This document shows positions 21,560 through 33,272 of a DNA stretch of 64,000 bases, in pieces (the stretch's first letter is position 1; the number at the start of each line of letters is the position of its first letter). The stretch comes from Cycas panzhihuaensis (taxonomy: Eukaryota; Cycadophyta). The position numbers and the translations under genes are program-made. Below the pieces are notes generated by a model. That model made no database searches. It was not told where the DNA came from and worked only from the letters and a program-made list of their open reading frames with translations. Where the stretch lies: NCBI GenBank assembly GCA_023213395.1, contig CM041465.1:3100001-3164000 (forward strand), given 5' to 3'.

Positions 21560-24192
21560 TGAAACGCGTCTACAAGGTGGTCTCCTATGTTTAGTAAGAT
21601 ATGACTATATAAAACTAGGTCGGGTTAAGAGTCAGATCAATCGGTAAGGAATCACCATGCAGGGCATTCGTGCGTCAGAGCACAGATTCGAGACCTGCAA
21701 ATGGTGCCTAATTGCTTTAAGGTGATCTTGGGAGAGGGACACAAGGTGAGGCCCTGGGTCATCCTAAAAGGTGAGGCCCTCCTACCCCTTGGATGGCTGG
21801 GAAGAGGAAGAAGGGACCTAAAGGGTTGTGTCTTCTCAAGGAAGAGAGAAGGCAACATGCAGGTGGGTGTGCGTAGCATAATATCCTATATGTAAGCTAG
21901 TCAAAGAAGTGAAGGATGAGTAGCTCACGTGTAAGGGAGACTACCTACATGTAACAAAAGCAACTACGAATGAAAGACACACAAATGCAAAGATGTATTC
22001 CTTTTCTCTTTTTCGTTTCCTACGTGTTTTTATATGCAAACATATGCATGGGAGAAAAATGCTGTAGGAAAAGACAAAAGGGAAAAGAAGAATACCTGGA
22101 CACAGTGTGCGAATAGAGTGTTGTGACCCTCGTTGCTTTATGCACCTTCCTACTCCAACTTATCACGTAGGTGAGACCAGTCGACGATGGTTGCCATGAG
22201 TAGCCAAGGGGCTATCTTACCTCCCCAAATGTGCAAAAAGAAGCAAAGCAAGGCAAAAGCAAAGATAATGAAAAAGAAACAGGGAAAAGCAACTAACAAG
22301 AGGCTAACTTGTTAACCAACTCGCCTCGTGTATATCTCCGCTATCGTAAAACCTGTCAGTCAAAACATGCAAGTTTCTCCCTCCTAGAAGAGGGGGTACC
22401 AAATATACCTACTATATGTATGCGCAAATATAAAGGAGCTGAAATTGAATTAAATCAAGAACACATTGCACATTACTCCAAAGAACTCCAAACAGGACTC
22501 CAGTAAGCAACAACACCAACCGGTACCCAAAGTAAAAGAGTTAGCCTCGGAATGGCTAGCTCACCCACAGAAATCCCCACGTGGCCTCAGGGAAGGAGAA
22601 ATAAACTATATTGACTATGTGGGGCAGCAGGCAAGAGAAGAGAGAAACCAGTGGAATGATGTGCAAGCACACCTAAGGGACGAGATGCTATGAGCAGTAG
22701 ATCGCCCAATTGGGATAGGCTACAGGTCATGAACCAATCGGGAACGGTTTTGGGGCTTATATGGTGCCCAAAACTAACAAATGTGGGTCTAAAACTAGCG
22801 TGGCAAAGGGCTTCCAATGCTTATTCAAATTTAAAGATAGGCTCCCAAGTCCCTAACCCAGCTTCAAGGGAGGCAGTAGGTGCAAGGGGAAGGAAAAGAA
22901 GGGTTTGGACCCTTGGGGAGAAGGTCAACAAGGGGGACGAACCTCACCTTTCTCCCTTCACTTTTACTTGTGTCACCCCCTTTGTATAGCCACCTTAAAG
23001 TGGAGTTACAGGAAAATGAGGGGAAGCACTACAAAATAAAGTACAAAGAGCTAGTGCTAAATGGGTACAAAGTCAAGAATAATAAATATACTAAGCACTG
23101 TTCATAGAAAGCAAGGGAAAAAAATATAAATTTTAGAGCCAACAATGAAGAGTACCTTGTAGCAGAGAATAGGAGCTTATTCCTGCTAGAAGATAGGAGA
23201 AAGAGCCTGTATTTGGCAGGCTTTCGAGGCTGGCTTGAAGGAGAGGCCACCGTGAGAACACCACTATGGTTTTGGGACCTTGGAGCTTTTCCTTGGAGAG
23301 TTCTTGTGAATGCTCTTTTTTCCACCATGTGAACTTGTAAGAGGAGGCCTGACCTGCTGGTGTTGGGCCTGAGCTACAGCAAAAATCCCTGCAGGAAGAG
23401 TAGCAGCCAAAGAGTATGTCCTTTTGCAGTAGGTGATGGAGAGCTGTAGGAGTGTAATCAAAAAAAGGAGGAAGAAGAGAGCCAAATGATTGACTTTTTG
23501 GTTTTTATCTTCCACTAACCCTAAGTGAACATTTAGAGTCACGGGGAAGTTAAAAGGCACGGATGCCACATGGCAGTTCCGCAAAAAGAGCGGGAACTTC
23601 CACGTCTATTTTAAAAAATAAATTCAAATATTTGCACCGCGGTAATTTCATGGTACCGTGGCAAATATCGCAGTACCGCTAAGTTTACAATGGTGCTCAC
23701 TTGTAGGCCAACATCAGGTCAGAAATGCAGTATGAAGCCAAACAGGAGGTATGTTAGAGATGAACAAGCTAGGGATTGGTGCCCAGGTGACCGACAGGTG
23801 GTCAGAAGAGAAGGACAGGTCTTAACCGGGGGCCCTATCATGCTTAGAGAGCAAATCAAAGTATAGGCAGAATACTGTTACAGGGGAGACATAACCAACT
23901 GAGGTGCTCGAGGGGCTGTGGAGATGATGTAGGTGGCTGAGCGCCATATGGGGTGCAGGACTCATTGAGGAGTGCCCCACGGTGGGTCGTCATAGGCTGA
24001 GTTGCGTGCGATAGGCACAAGCAGTGTGATCAGGCAAGAAAGTAATGCAGTCATGCAAATGACATGCAAGCATGCGTCAGGCTGTCTACTAAGCGACCTC
24101 GGTCAAATAAGAGTGAGGATGGGAGCAAGTGCATATACCTGAGCTTACCTGAGTCGATGTGTCCCAAGTCTATTCCTAGTAGCCAGGAAACA
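21560..24192 (-). repeat. Gypsy D 5' LTR (right copy)
   Basis: The partner of 10425-13050, ending aggaaaca just before ctcac. Blocks shared in order include gaggccctcctacc, ggaaaagaagggtttggaccc and accgacaggtggtcagaagagaagg. It is GC-richer than the copia DNA it sits in. Confidence 0.92.
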
Positions 24193-25470
24193 CTCACCTA
24201 GTTGCAAAAGGATTTTCACAAAGAGATGACATCAATTATAATGAAACCTTTGCCCCTGTTGCAAACATGAACATAATCAAAACAATTATTGCTCTAGTAG
24301 CCAAGTTTGGTTGGGAAATCCACCAAATGGATGTTAACAGTGCTTTCTTGAATAGTGATTTTAAAGAAGAGATCTATATGTCCCAGCCACCTAGATTTAT
24401 TGAAAATCCTAATTTAGTTTGTAAACTTAAGAAATCCATTTATGGTTTAAAATAAGCTCCTCGATCTTGGTATACTAAAGTAGATGACTACTTAATTCAC
24501 ATTAGATACACTAGATGCATTAGTGATCCAAATCTTTATTTTAAGTGTGAAAATGAAAATCTTACTATTTTAATCCTCTATGTTGATGATATTATCATTA
24601 CTGGATCATCAACTAATAATATTCATCATTTAAAATCTACTTTAATGAACAAATTCGAAATGACTGATTTAGGTCTATTACATTACTTTCTTAGTCTACA
24701 AGTTTATCAACATCATTCAAATATAACTATATCTCAACCTAAGTATATTCTAGACCTAATTCAGTGGTTTAACATGGAAAATGCTAAACCCATATTTAAT
24801 CCGTTATAATCAGGAGCCAAACTCTCTACTAATTATTCATCACCTTTATGTGACCCTACATTATATAGACAACTAATTGGTAGTCTTATCTATCCAACTC
24901 ACGCCCGCCCTGACATTTCCTATGATGTTGCTTTATATTCCCATTATATGCAACAACCACATAAATGTCATTGGAAAGTAGCTAAACGTATCTTACACTA
25001 TCTAAAGCATACTATTTTTTATGGTTTAACTTATAATTTTTGTAATAAACCTCTAACTTTAACTGAATATACTGATTCTGATTAGGCAGGTGATATAAAT
25101 GATTGCAAATCTAATTTAGGTTATGTATTTTTTATAGATTCCTCACTTATTACTTGGTCTAGTAAGAAAATGCAGACACTTGTTTTATCCACAACTAAAG
25201 CGGAATATCGTGCACTTGTTGAAGCTGGTAAAGAAGCACTTTGGCTCAAATCTTTACTAAATGAAATTGGTCTGTTTCTAAACTCTTCCATTGAGCTTAA
25301 AGTTGATAATCAAGGTGCAATTGCTATAGCTACAAATCCAGTTTCACATTCTAGGACTAAACATATTAAATTACATCAACATTTTATTCGTAATTTAGTT
25401 ACTGATAATCTTGTTTCTTTGTCTTATTATCCAATGATCTCTGATTCGACATTCTTACGAAGTCTTTAAC
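24193..25470 (+). pseudogene. Copia O reverse transcriptase 3' part and RNase H
   Basis: This resumes the block broken at 10424 (CTCACCTAGTTGCAAAAGG) and goes on with YNETFAPVANM, VNSAFLNSDFKEEIYM, the catalytic LYVDDIIITGSS near 24580 and LLHYFLSLQVYQ. RNase H is best seen in the open frame from 25170: STTKAEYRALVEAGKEALW, then VDNQGAIAIATNPVSHSRTKH. The RNase H catalytic TDSD is at 25073. Stops at 24454 and 24808 and a frame loss near 25440 inactivate it. It closely parallels copia A and B. Confidence 0.92.
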
Positions 25471-25581
25471 TAAAGTAAAGTTTCTAAATCTTAGAGATTT
25501 GTTGTAAATAAAAGAAGTCTCCATCAAAGAGGGATCACTGTGATGAAGACTTTCTTTTTTAATAGCACAAAAGTTTACATT

Positions 25582-26041
25582 AAAGGGGGATGTTAGAAGT
25601 ATTAATGTAATCTTTATGTTCTTTTTAAAGTTTATGTTTAAGTCACATGTCTAAATTTGTATTTAAGTTATTATTATGTTTAAACTTTAATGTTTATTAA
25701 TTATCTTATGTGAAAGGTGGTTGAATTGCGGAACTGCATTTCAACGAACCTTTCTTTGTATAAATTCATCTCCTAGATTCAAGGAGATGGTTCCGAGAAT
25801 CTAAGAGGGCTATCTAAATGCCTTTTACAAGGCTAGTCTAGTGGTTAGGTGGTTTATGTTTGTGGTCTTCTATTTTTCTCACTTTGCTTAATAAAACTAC
25901 GAATTTAGGAGGTGGTTTTTCTTCCCAAGAAGGGGTTTTCCACTTGTCAAACTGGTGTACATGTACATTATTATCTTGTTACCTGCATTTTCTTATTTTA
26001 TGATTATGTGATTACATTGTGCATATGCCCTTCTTTCTACA
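25582..26041 (+). repeat. Copia O polypurine tract and 3' LTR
   Basis: Purine tract aaaggggga at 25582-25590, LTR 25591-26041 (451 bp). It is followed by cacct, matching the 5' flank of the element. Confidence 0.92.
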
Positions 26042-26749
26042 CACCTCTATCATTTCCAATTCCTTGATTGATTTGAATATTTCTCCCCTTTGATATTCCT
26101 TCATCTCTAAATTAATCAAATTCCTAGTAAATCTTCATGTGAATTCTTTGGACCCATTTAGTTATAAGTTGGCTGTAATGCTCTCTTTTTTGGATTGGAC
26201 TCCTATTAATGCCATCCACTTAAGGAATACAATCAAAATGTTCATCTCTTGAGTCCTTAACCTATCACATAGAAGTGCTCTTGAAGGCTTTACATTTTGT
26301 AAACCTTGCATGACTTTATTTATTGAGCTAACTTTGGTTCTATCTTATTACAGTATCATTTCTCTCTTATTGTCTAATAAAGACAAGCAACTTATTGTAC
26401 TCATAAATTAACCCACTTGAAATCCTTAAGGGGATCAAAACAAAATTAATCTAAAACAAAGGTGACATGCTACTAAAGAAACAAATGTAAGAAATAAATA
26501 GAAACATTTCTAATTGTGATAATGAAAAGGATATTTTTCGAAACCAATTACCTTTTACCAACTTCATCTCTAATATTTCATGAGATGGGTGCATCATCAA
26601 GGAAAATATTAATCAAAGTAACAACTAAATAACTATAGAGTATAATTAATCAAAACCTCAATCCTTATCTACATGTATTATTATACAAGTATATATAGGC
26701 ACAACTTTAAAAGAAATCTACTAGTAGTATTATTAGAATTAAAAGAAAA

Positions 26750-27540
26750 AAAACTTAGACCCACGTAATAGAGGTTCATAAATAGGTCCAAATACATTAT
26801 CATATATTAGCTACAAAATCCCTTTTGCTCTTTTCATGTTAAAGGGAAACCTTACTTAATTCTATTTGTCATAAACACAATGTTCATAGAATTCAAAATA
26901 AGAGGAATAATCAATTATAGAAATTTCATATGCCATACCTTTAGATGATAAATCATGGAGACCTTATTCTCTAATGTGGCCTAATCTTTAATGCCATAAC
27001 ATAGTCTTCTCAATTATCAACATCTAGGTCTCGCTAATATCATTACTACTTTCTATAATAATTAGATTATTATACCTATCATAAACAATGCTTATATAAA
27101 ACTTAGAAAGCATTCTAATCTAGACTCCTTCTGCTAATACTAAAGGTCCTTAAACTATTCTACAACTTTCTTTATCAAAGATCACTTCCAATCTTACATC
27201 ATCTAATTGATTAATAGGAAATAAGCTTCCCATCAATATAAGAATATAAATGACATCAAGGATAGTTTTAACTCTTCCATGCTTTAACTTTACTTTGATT
27301 CTTCCATGGCTTATGATTTTACATTAATAGTTATCTCTTAGGTAGTCTTTGTCCCCATCAAAACATTCATACTAATAAAATCACTCCATATAGGGATTCA
27401 TATAAAATGAGGCACAAAAATTAACCAACTAAAACTCATCATTTATGTACTTACCTAAACTAGCAAAATATACATCCTCTACATCATTATTGAAGGTCTT
27501 AACTTCTGTGGAAGAGGTAACTTAAGGTGAGTTTCTTTTA
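26750..27540 (-). pseudogene. Copia fragment: protease and integrase start
   Basis: On the minus strand DVYFASLGKYI is followed by a PYMEWFY-like protease start, then IKVKLKHGRVKTILDVIYI (27300-27240), MGSLFPINQLDDVRLEVIF and GPLVLAEGV. Decayed GAG-pre-integrase and integrase sequence continues to about 26750 (FPFNMKRAKGIL-like). It belongs to a different copia lineage from O and B. It lies directly after the RNase H of the fragment at 27545-28057, the wrong order for one element. 26050-26750 is too decayed to read. Confidence 0.65.
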
Positions 27541-27544
27541 TCAA

Positions 27545-28057
27545 CCTTCTTAGACTATTTCTTGGACTACCATGAAATATGTCCATTACTAATACTAAAA
27601 AGGTATCTAAATGTGGACTTATGGTTATCGACATGTCCATCCTAATCATCATTAGTATATCTAATTTGTTGTTTCTTTCCTTGACAAAGGTACTCTAAAC
27701 CAACACATAAAGTCCTTTTCATATGCCTCAAAATCCTCTTTGTAACAACCTAGTGTGATTCTTAGGGATTATGTATGTAATGAGAAACTAACCTAATAAC
27801 ATATATAATATCTATCCTAGTATGAGTTAAGTAGATAAGACTCTCTATCAGTTATCTATATGACATTCCATTTATTGGAAAATCTGTATATCCTTCAATA
27901 GCTAGATACCTTTGGTAGATGGTATTCTAATAGGTTTGTAGTCCTCTATATTGAGCTTCTCAAGTAAGATCTTCATATATTTTATTTGCAACACCAAAAT
28001 TTTATCTTCTATATGCCTTACCTTAATGCCTAAGAAGTAGTGTAGAGCCCTCAAATC
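27545..28057 (-). pseudogene. Copia fragment: reverse transcriptase end and RNase H start
   Basis: It begins YFLGIKVRHIEDKILVLQIKY (about 28030), then LNIEDYKPIRIPSTKG, SLIYLTHTRIDI near 27830, RILRHMKRTL and HKSTFRYLFSISNGHISW near 27600. These are standard copia blocks with scattered stops. The sequence breaks inside RNase H and runs on into gag/protease of another fragment. Confidence 0.75.
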
Positions 28058-28427
28058 TATTGTTAAATTAATCATTAATTCACTTGACTATTTAAAGTTT
28101 AATGTGGTGCATATGGTTTCTTACACATATCTCAGTGAGGTTGTTGTAATGCATATAATACGATACATTTTGTGCATAGTTTGTTATGACATTATGAATG
28201 TGAGCCATTGGATATAATTTATCGAGGCACTTATGGATCTATTTAATGGGATCCAATGTCCATTGTACTGGTTGATGGTTGATTACCAATGTGATTGATA
28301 AAGATCTTTTGTGGTGGGGTTTTTCCTTAAAGGGGTTCCTACATAAATCATATGTTCTACTTTGTATTATTATTCTTCAACTACTTATTGTATACATAAA
28401 AGTCCCTTTGCATATCGATTTCTAACA
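28058..28427 (+). repeat. Possible copia LTR end with primer-site-like motif
   Basis: ggtttttccttaaaggggttcctac near 28318 is the phrase typical of plant copia LTR 3' halves. The stretch ends in tctaaca followed by tggtatgat (28428), a decayed primer-binding site. Two later runs (gataggg/tgttggtg at 28597-28610 and agaggggg/tgttggag at 28763-28778) look like polypurine tract plus LTR starts. The element could not be assembled. Confidence 0.4.
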
Positions 28428-28778
28428 TGGTATGATACTTAGTACCAAAGCATGGAGTTTTTAATATGGTATCAAAGCATATTCTAAGAGTTGTCGCCTG
28501 TATATTTTAAGCAAGATATCATAGCTTTGATCTATGATTTCTAACATGGTATTAGAATAGTAACCATAATTCAAGTCTCCTTGCATATGATTTAAGATAG
28601 GGTGTTGGTGTATCCTATGACATAGGGTGTTATCAACCTAAACCCTCAATCGATGGGAGTCTATTTGGATGTGGTATTTAACTTGGGTATCGTTATGATT
28701 TATGGCGAGACCAAATTAAGTTAATCCAATATTAAGGTTTGAGTCGCCTCAAGTTTGATTTAAGAGGGGGTGTTGGAG

Positions 28779-31700
28779 TATTCCTACTTGTGCTCTTAGC
28801 TCTAAGGACATATCGATCTAGAAAAATGGATAATTATACAAAAGCAGGCAGAGTTTGGTGGAGTGATGAGATTGGAGGTTATGGGATAAAGTTAACAAAA
28901 CCCAAGATTTCTTAAAGATTTATCTTCTCTAAAAAGTTATAGAAGCAACCATAGTAGGTAATGGTAGTTTAGGAGATGAAACTAATCTATCAACAAGGTC
29001 AATACACTATTTTGAATCATAAATTAGAGTTGTGGTTCTTTTTCAGATTGAGTTGGCTCATTATGGAGTCATCCAAAGTTGGTTCTATGTGTTGGGAATT
29101 GCCTAAAGATAGTGATATATGTTTTGAAGGTAATCTAGGAGTATTGGGTGTCACTGGATATCATTCAAGATAACCAAAAGAGCTTCCATGGCAACTTAAT
29201 AATAGTTTTATTTGTAGCATAAGTGTTTTTCCTAATCTTAGATCTATTCTATAAGATCACATCCATTCTTTGAAGCCATCAACGGAGCAGTTATTTTAGT
29301 TGATTGACTATTTGCATCATAAGTAAAAGGCTAGAGAGTAGATGTATATGATTCTTTATTGCCTACTCAATGAAAGTTGATGTTGTATAGTTGATATTGG
29401 TTAGGAGAAGTTGTAATTATAAAAAACATACACGTAGGAGATGTTGTTGGTTTGGTCATTGTTTAAGCAAGATGAGACTGATGATAGTTTGTTAAGTGAA
29501 GTTGACAAAATTTAAAGCACTTGTTTTATTAGATGCTCTTATAGAATGTTGTCAATAACAATTAATGGGATAGTTAGAAAAGGTTGGATAGTACTAAAGA
29601 GAGTGTTATCTATTTCACCAAAATTAGGCCCTTAATTGAATCTTGTACATTTGTATGAATTTTCTTTATTTGATTATGGGTGTGTTTCTTATAAATAAAA
29701 CTATATTTTATGTTGAAAAGGTATAATAAGACATGTTTACTGATTTTATATGATTTTGGTGAAATCTAGTTTTGGGAATATTTGATGTTTGGATGATGAT
29801 GAGCATATTTTATAGCTTCCATGTACCAATGAATGAAGCTATAGCATCAAAATCTTTCCCTAATCCATTTTTTCTTTTGAAACACCTTTTGGTTATCCTC
29901 TTTCTTCTTAATTCTTGTATTTTGGCTATTATTTTTTTTAAAAATATTTTTGGACTTGTATTTAATTTATCACTTCTTTTGGGTTGTTTTAGCTCTCTGA
30001 TGAAGTTTTTTTCTTCAATTTTTGGTAGTACTCTATGTTTTACAAAGTTTATTTATTAAACTTTTATCATCTTTTTAATATTACCAAAAATGTGGCTAAT
30101 CATGTTTTATGTAGAAAGTCACATTTTTTGTTCTACATAAAATATGACTAATCATATTTTATATAGAAAATCAAGTTTTAGACTATTGTGCATGCAAATT
30201 TTTTAGCCGAACATGCTATTCTTATCTATCCTTTATATATTTCTGCCTAGATTTTATGGTAACTCCTTTCTCACCTATAAACCTCCAAAACCCTTCAAAA
30301 TTGACCAAAGAGTTATAGTTGCATCTTTTGGTAAGTAAGGAAAAGAAAAAGAGAGAGAATCAAGAGGGAAAGAGCTTGGATTTTTTAAAAACTTGGACTA
30401 TTTTAGTTGAAATCCGATTTCCAAAGGTTGGTTAAGCTATCTATCATTTGTAAAATCTCAATCCAGGCTTTAATACATTTTTTAATAAGTGTGGAAATAT
30501 TTTTCTACCATATCTTTTGGTTTGTGAAGGATTCCTTTTAGCTTATGTTGTGCCTAGTATATCTTTTCTTCTTCTTCTTAACTATGGTTTGTCTATTTCT
30601 AGTTTTGGTGGTTGTTTTCCTTGGAAAGATCTAGGTTAAAAGGTTAGTCCTTTATGGGATCTACAAGAGTTAGCTATTAAGAAGAGAGCATTTCCTCTTC
30701 TCAAGATTATATAGCTCCTCTCCTTCCACTCTCCATATCAACCCTAGTTCTATTCCAAGATAATGTTGGTTTTATTCCTTCAGTTTTGATGATATTTCTT
30801 TTGTTCTTCTTAGTTTTTCCTTTTCTATTGCTTTTTCAAAGGGAAAATTGGAGAAAGATTAATTAATAAGGGGAAGACTATTATCATGAGGCACATATAT
30901 GATTGTAAATTTAAAGAGTTATTATGGTTTTGATATATATTTTCTTTGGTTCTCTTCTTTTTTCTCCTTTGTATGAAAAATGTTTGGTTAGAAAAAAGTA
31001 AAGGAAATACATTTTCTATGATAATATTTACTTTTTTCTTTCTTAAGAGATAGATTAAATTCATGATTTCTTATGGTTACATGTTATTAGAATTGTCATG
31101 AAATCTTTCTATGGTCTTAATCTAGTCTCTTAAATCAATTGCATACATTATGTTTATGCTTGTTTGTTAAATTTACATCTTGTATGACATCTCTTACAAG
31201 ATACTTTGATGAATTTTGAGCTTGCATGTTAAGAATTCACTTTGAATGCTATAGTTCTTTGGTTTACTTCCCTTATTTGAAGCCTTTCTACCACTGGAAG
31301 TTGTTAAAATCTATCAAGTGTTATATATGAAAGTAGAAAGAGACTAAAAGGAGCCTCATACCATTTCATACTTTATTTTCAAAGTATATATGAGTGTCTT
31401 GTTTTGCAAGTATTACTTTATATTTGAAGTACAAACTTGTTTGAAGTTTATAAGAATAGTTTTATCTTTATCTTAGGTAAGGTTCCTTTTCTTCAAAAAA
31501 TAACAATAAAAAATATATGTGGTTCCTTCCTTCTTTGTTGAGTTTGAAGAGTAATTTACCTTTCGTTCATTAGTCTTTTGATTATTTTTGCAAGTGTATG
31601 ATCTTTGATTTGATTGCTTCGATCATTCTTATAATTGAATAAACCAAAAATATTAAAAAAACATAGGGAGAGGGATAGCAAAAAAAAAAACATTATTAGT

Positions 31701-32054
31701 ATAGCTTCAAACTTAGATCTCCTCTACTTGATTGTGTAAGCTAGCATATTCTTTTACCATTTGCTATATATATATTCTAGCCTTTTTCAAACTATCTTGA
31801 ACCATACAACATAGTCAAGTAGAGACTCCTCCTTAGGAGTTAGACAAAGTTAGTTGTAGGGTTCTTATAGGTTGACTAGTCTCTTAATATTCAATAGAAA
31901 TAGAGGAATTATAAAGTTATTAAGAGGTAATCAACCTAGACCGATTCCCAAATAACCACCATTTTAGTGACCATATTAGGGAGTTGCCTTTTATTTTCTA
32001 TTGGTCATTGACTCTTAAACAATGGAAATAACTCCATCTTAACTTAGAAAGTCA
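28779..32054. other. AT-rich stretch without recognised genes
   Basis: No frame here carries a family motif. Short frames (28976-29173, 29772-30059) are hydrophobic or low-complexity and read as chance. A 16-bp inverted repeat near 30101-30160 (catgttttatgtagaa against ttctacataaaatatg) is followed by a direct partial copy. The right end probably holds the unrecognised 5' part of gypsy E. Confidence 0.5.
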
Positions 32055-32469
32055 TTGAGACCATCGTCTTCTTGTACAGACACATCACATATAGACAAAC
32101 TTGTCTGTAAGAAGAGTTTCTTTTCATATGAGGTTTTCCTTTGTAGCCTTCCCTCTTACATTCTTATGCTACCCATATTTAGGGGGATGTCAAGACAAGA
32201 TCCTTCACAGCACATTGAGAAATTTACTTTTGCATGTACTTATTATATACCTAATGACCTTTCATTGATGAGACTTTTCCCAAGGACATTACAAGGTATT
32301 GCACTTATGTGGTTTCACTAATTACCTTAGAATTCAATTTTCTCATTTCAACAATTGATGGATATTTTTATAAGTAAACTTAATATTACTTAGAAGAAAA
32401 ATCTCTTTTTATAATTAGATTAATGGATAATGATCTATAAACCATTTTGAGAAATATTACTTGGATCTT
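32055..32469 (+). pseudogene. Gypsy E gag, 5' part
   Basis: An open frame reads FRGMSRQDPSQHIEKFTFAC, then LSLMRLFPRTLQGIALMWFH. After one stop it continues with LP, NSIFSFQQLMDIFISKL. This is the same capsid type as gypsy D gag (DPTEHV, LMKLFPRSLQ) but on the plus strand and from a different element. It is cut at 32469 by the poly-T end of a minus-strand LINE. The reading resumes at 57108 with LTKSIDV and VLYNE. Confidence 0.82.
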
Positions 32470-32569
32470 TTTTTTTTTTTATATGATTTAAATAAATGAG
32501 GGGATTAAAAGGAGACCCTAACCCCTATACAAAGTTTGCCAATATGGCTACAGAGATCAGTCATGACAA

Positions 32570-33270
32570 GCCCACAACCTAGCTAACCATATAGCCTATC
32601 ATAAACTATATCATATGAAACTAGGACCCCTAGGTCCTTACTAACCAGACCCACTATTTCTTTAGGTAAGTCATTCTTCCATATCTCATTCCTTTTGAAC
32701 TAAACCCCCCAATTTGTAAGTCGATCGACAACCCTATTCCCTTTTCTATAGATGTGATTAACCTGGACCTTTTCTATCCTATGGAGTAGTATCTTCACAT
32801 CATCAATCATAGCCCTATGCTTCTAGTATGTCTCTACTTCCCCCCTGATAAAATTTATCACATTTAGAGAGTCCCCCTCCACTATAACTCTTGAGATACC
32901 ATCTCTAATTACCAAGTCCATAGCTCTGCGCATAGCTTGAAGCTCTACCTCATGATTAGTTTGGTTACCATAATACTCAATAAAGGCCCAAATGACTTTT
33001 CCTTCACCATCCCTACAGACCCCACCATCTCCTACCTCTCTAGGGTTATCTTTTAATGCACCATCAAAATTTATCTTGACCCAATCATGTGAGGGTAGAC
33101 TCCATTCTCCATGCCTAACCTCCTTTGGTTTAGGCTTAATGTTTTCAATGCCTCACTTTCCAAGAATCTTCTTATCCTTTGAGGAGATAAAACACTCTTC
33201 CTTCACCTTAGGAGTCTCTTTTAGAGCCGCCACTATAATCTTGAACAATTTAGGCTCATTCATTCTTTTA
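32570..33270 (-). pseudogene. LINE C-terminal RNase H domain
   Basis: The minus strand reads HGEWSLPSHDWVKINFDGAL (33110-33055), then GDGGVCRDGEGKVIWAF, NHEVELQAMRRAMDLVI, VEGDSLNVINFIRGE and HIYRKGNRVVDRL. This is the RVT_3 type RNase H at the end of some plant L1 ORF2 proteins, with Asp, Glu and Asp present. Stops occur near 33155, 32826 and 32700. A second LINE at 61.2-62.9 kb has the same domain. Confidence 0.85.
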
Positions 33271-33272
33271 TC

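Larger units (their letters stand above)
10425..24192 (-). mobile_element. Gypsy D: non-autonomous Tat-like element with antisense gene
   Basis: Long LTRs of about 2.63 kb flank a minus-strand element with ends TA/TG...CA. The target duplication is ctctc (10420-10424) and ctcac (24193-24197), differing at one base. On the minus strand the order is 5' LTR (right), primer-binding site, gag, zinc finger, aspartic protease, a Ser/Pro/Arg-rich tail, a 178-bp tandem repeat, an antisense (plus-strand) gene, RNase H, polypurine tract and 3' LTR (left). No reverse transcriptase or integrase motif was found in any frame. It interrupts the reverse transcriptase of copia O. Confidence 0.92.
6117..26041 (+). 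mobile_element. Copia O, split by gypsy D
   Basis: A Ty1/copia element with both LTRs (6117-6567 and 25591-26041) and a perfect 5-bp target duplication cacct (6112-6116 and 26042-26046). Subtracting the nested gypsy D gives about 6.16 kb. The order is 5' LTR, primer-binding site, leader with captured host genes, gag, a deletion covering protease and integrase, reverse transcriptase interrupted at 10424/24193, RNase H, polypurine tract and 3' LTR. By eye the LTRs differ at about 30 of 451 positions. It cannot be autonomous: protease and integrase are missing and the remaining frames carry stops. Confidence 0.93.

Noticed and set aside
28428-29700. A complete copia element starting at the primer-site-like motif
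   Set aside because: LTR-start and primer-like phrases are present, but no gag or pol follows and no LTR pair could be aligned.
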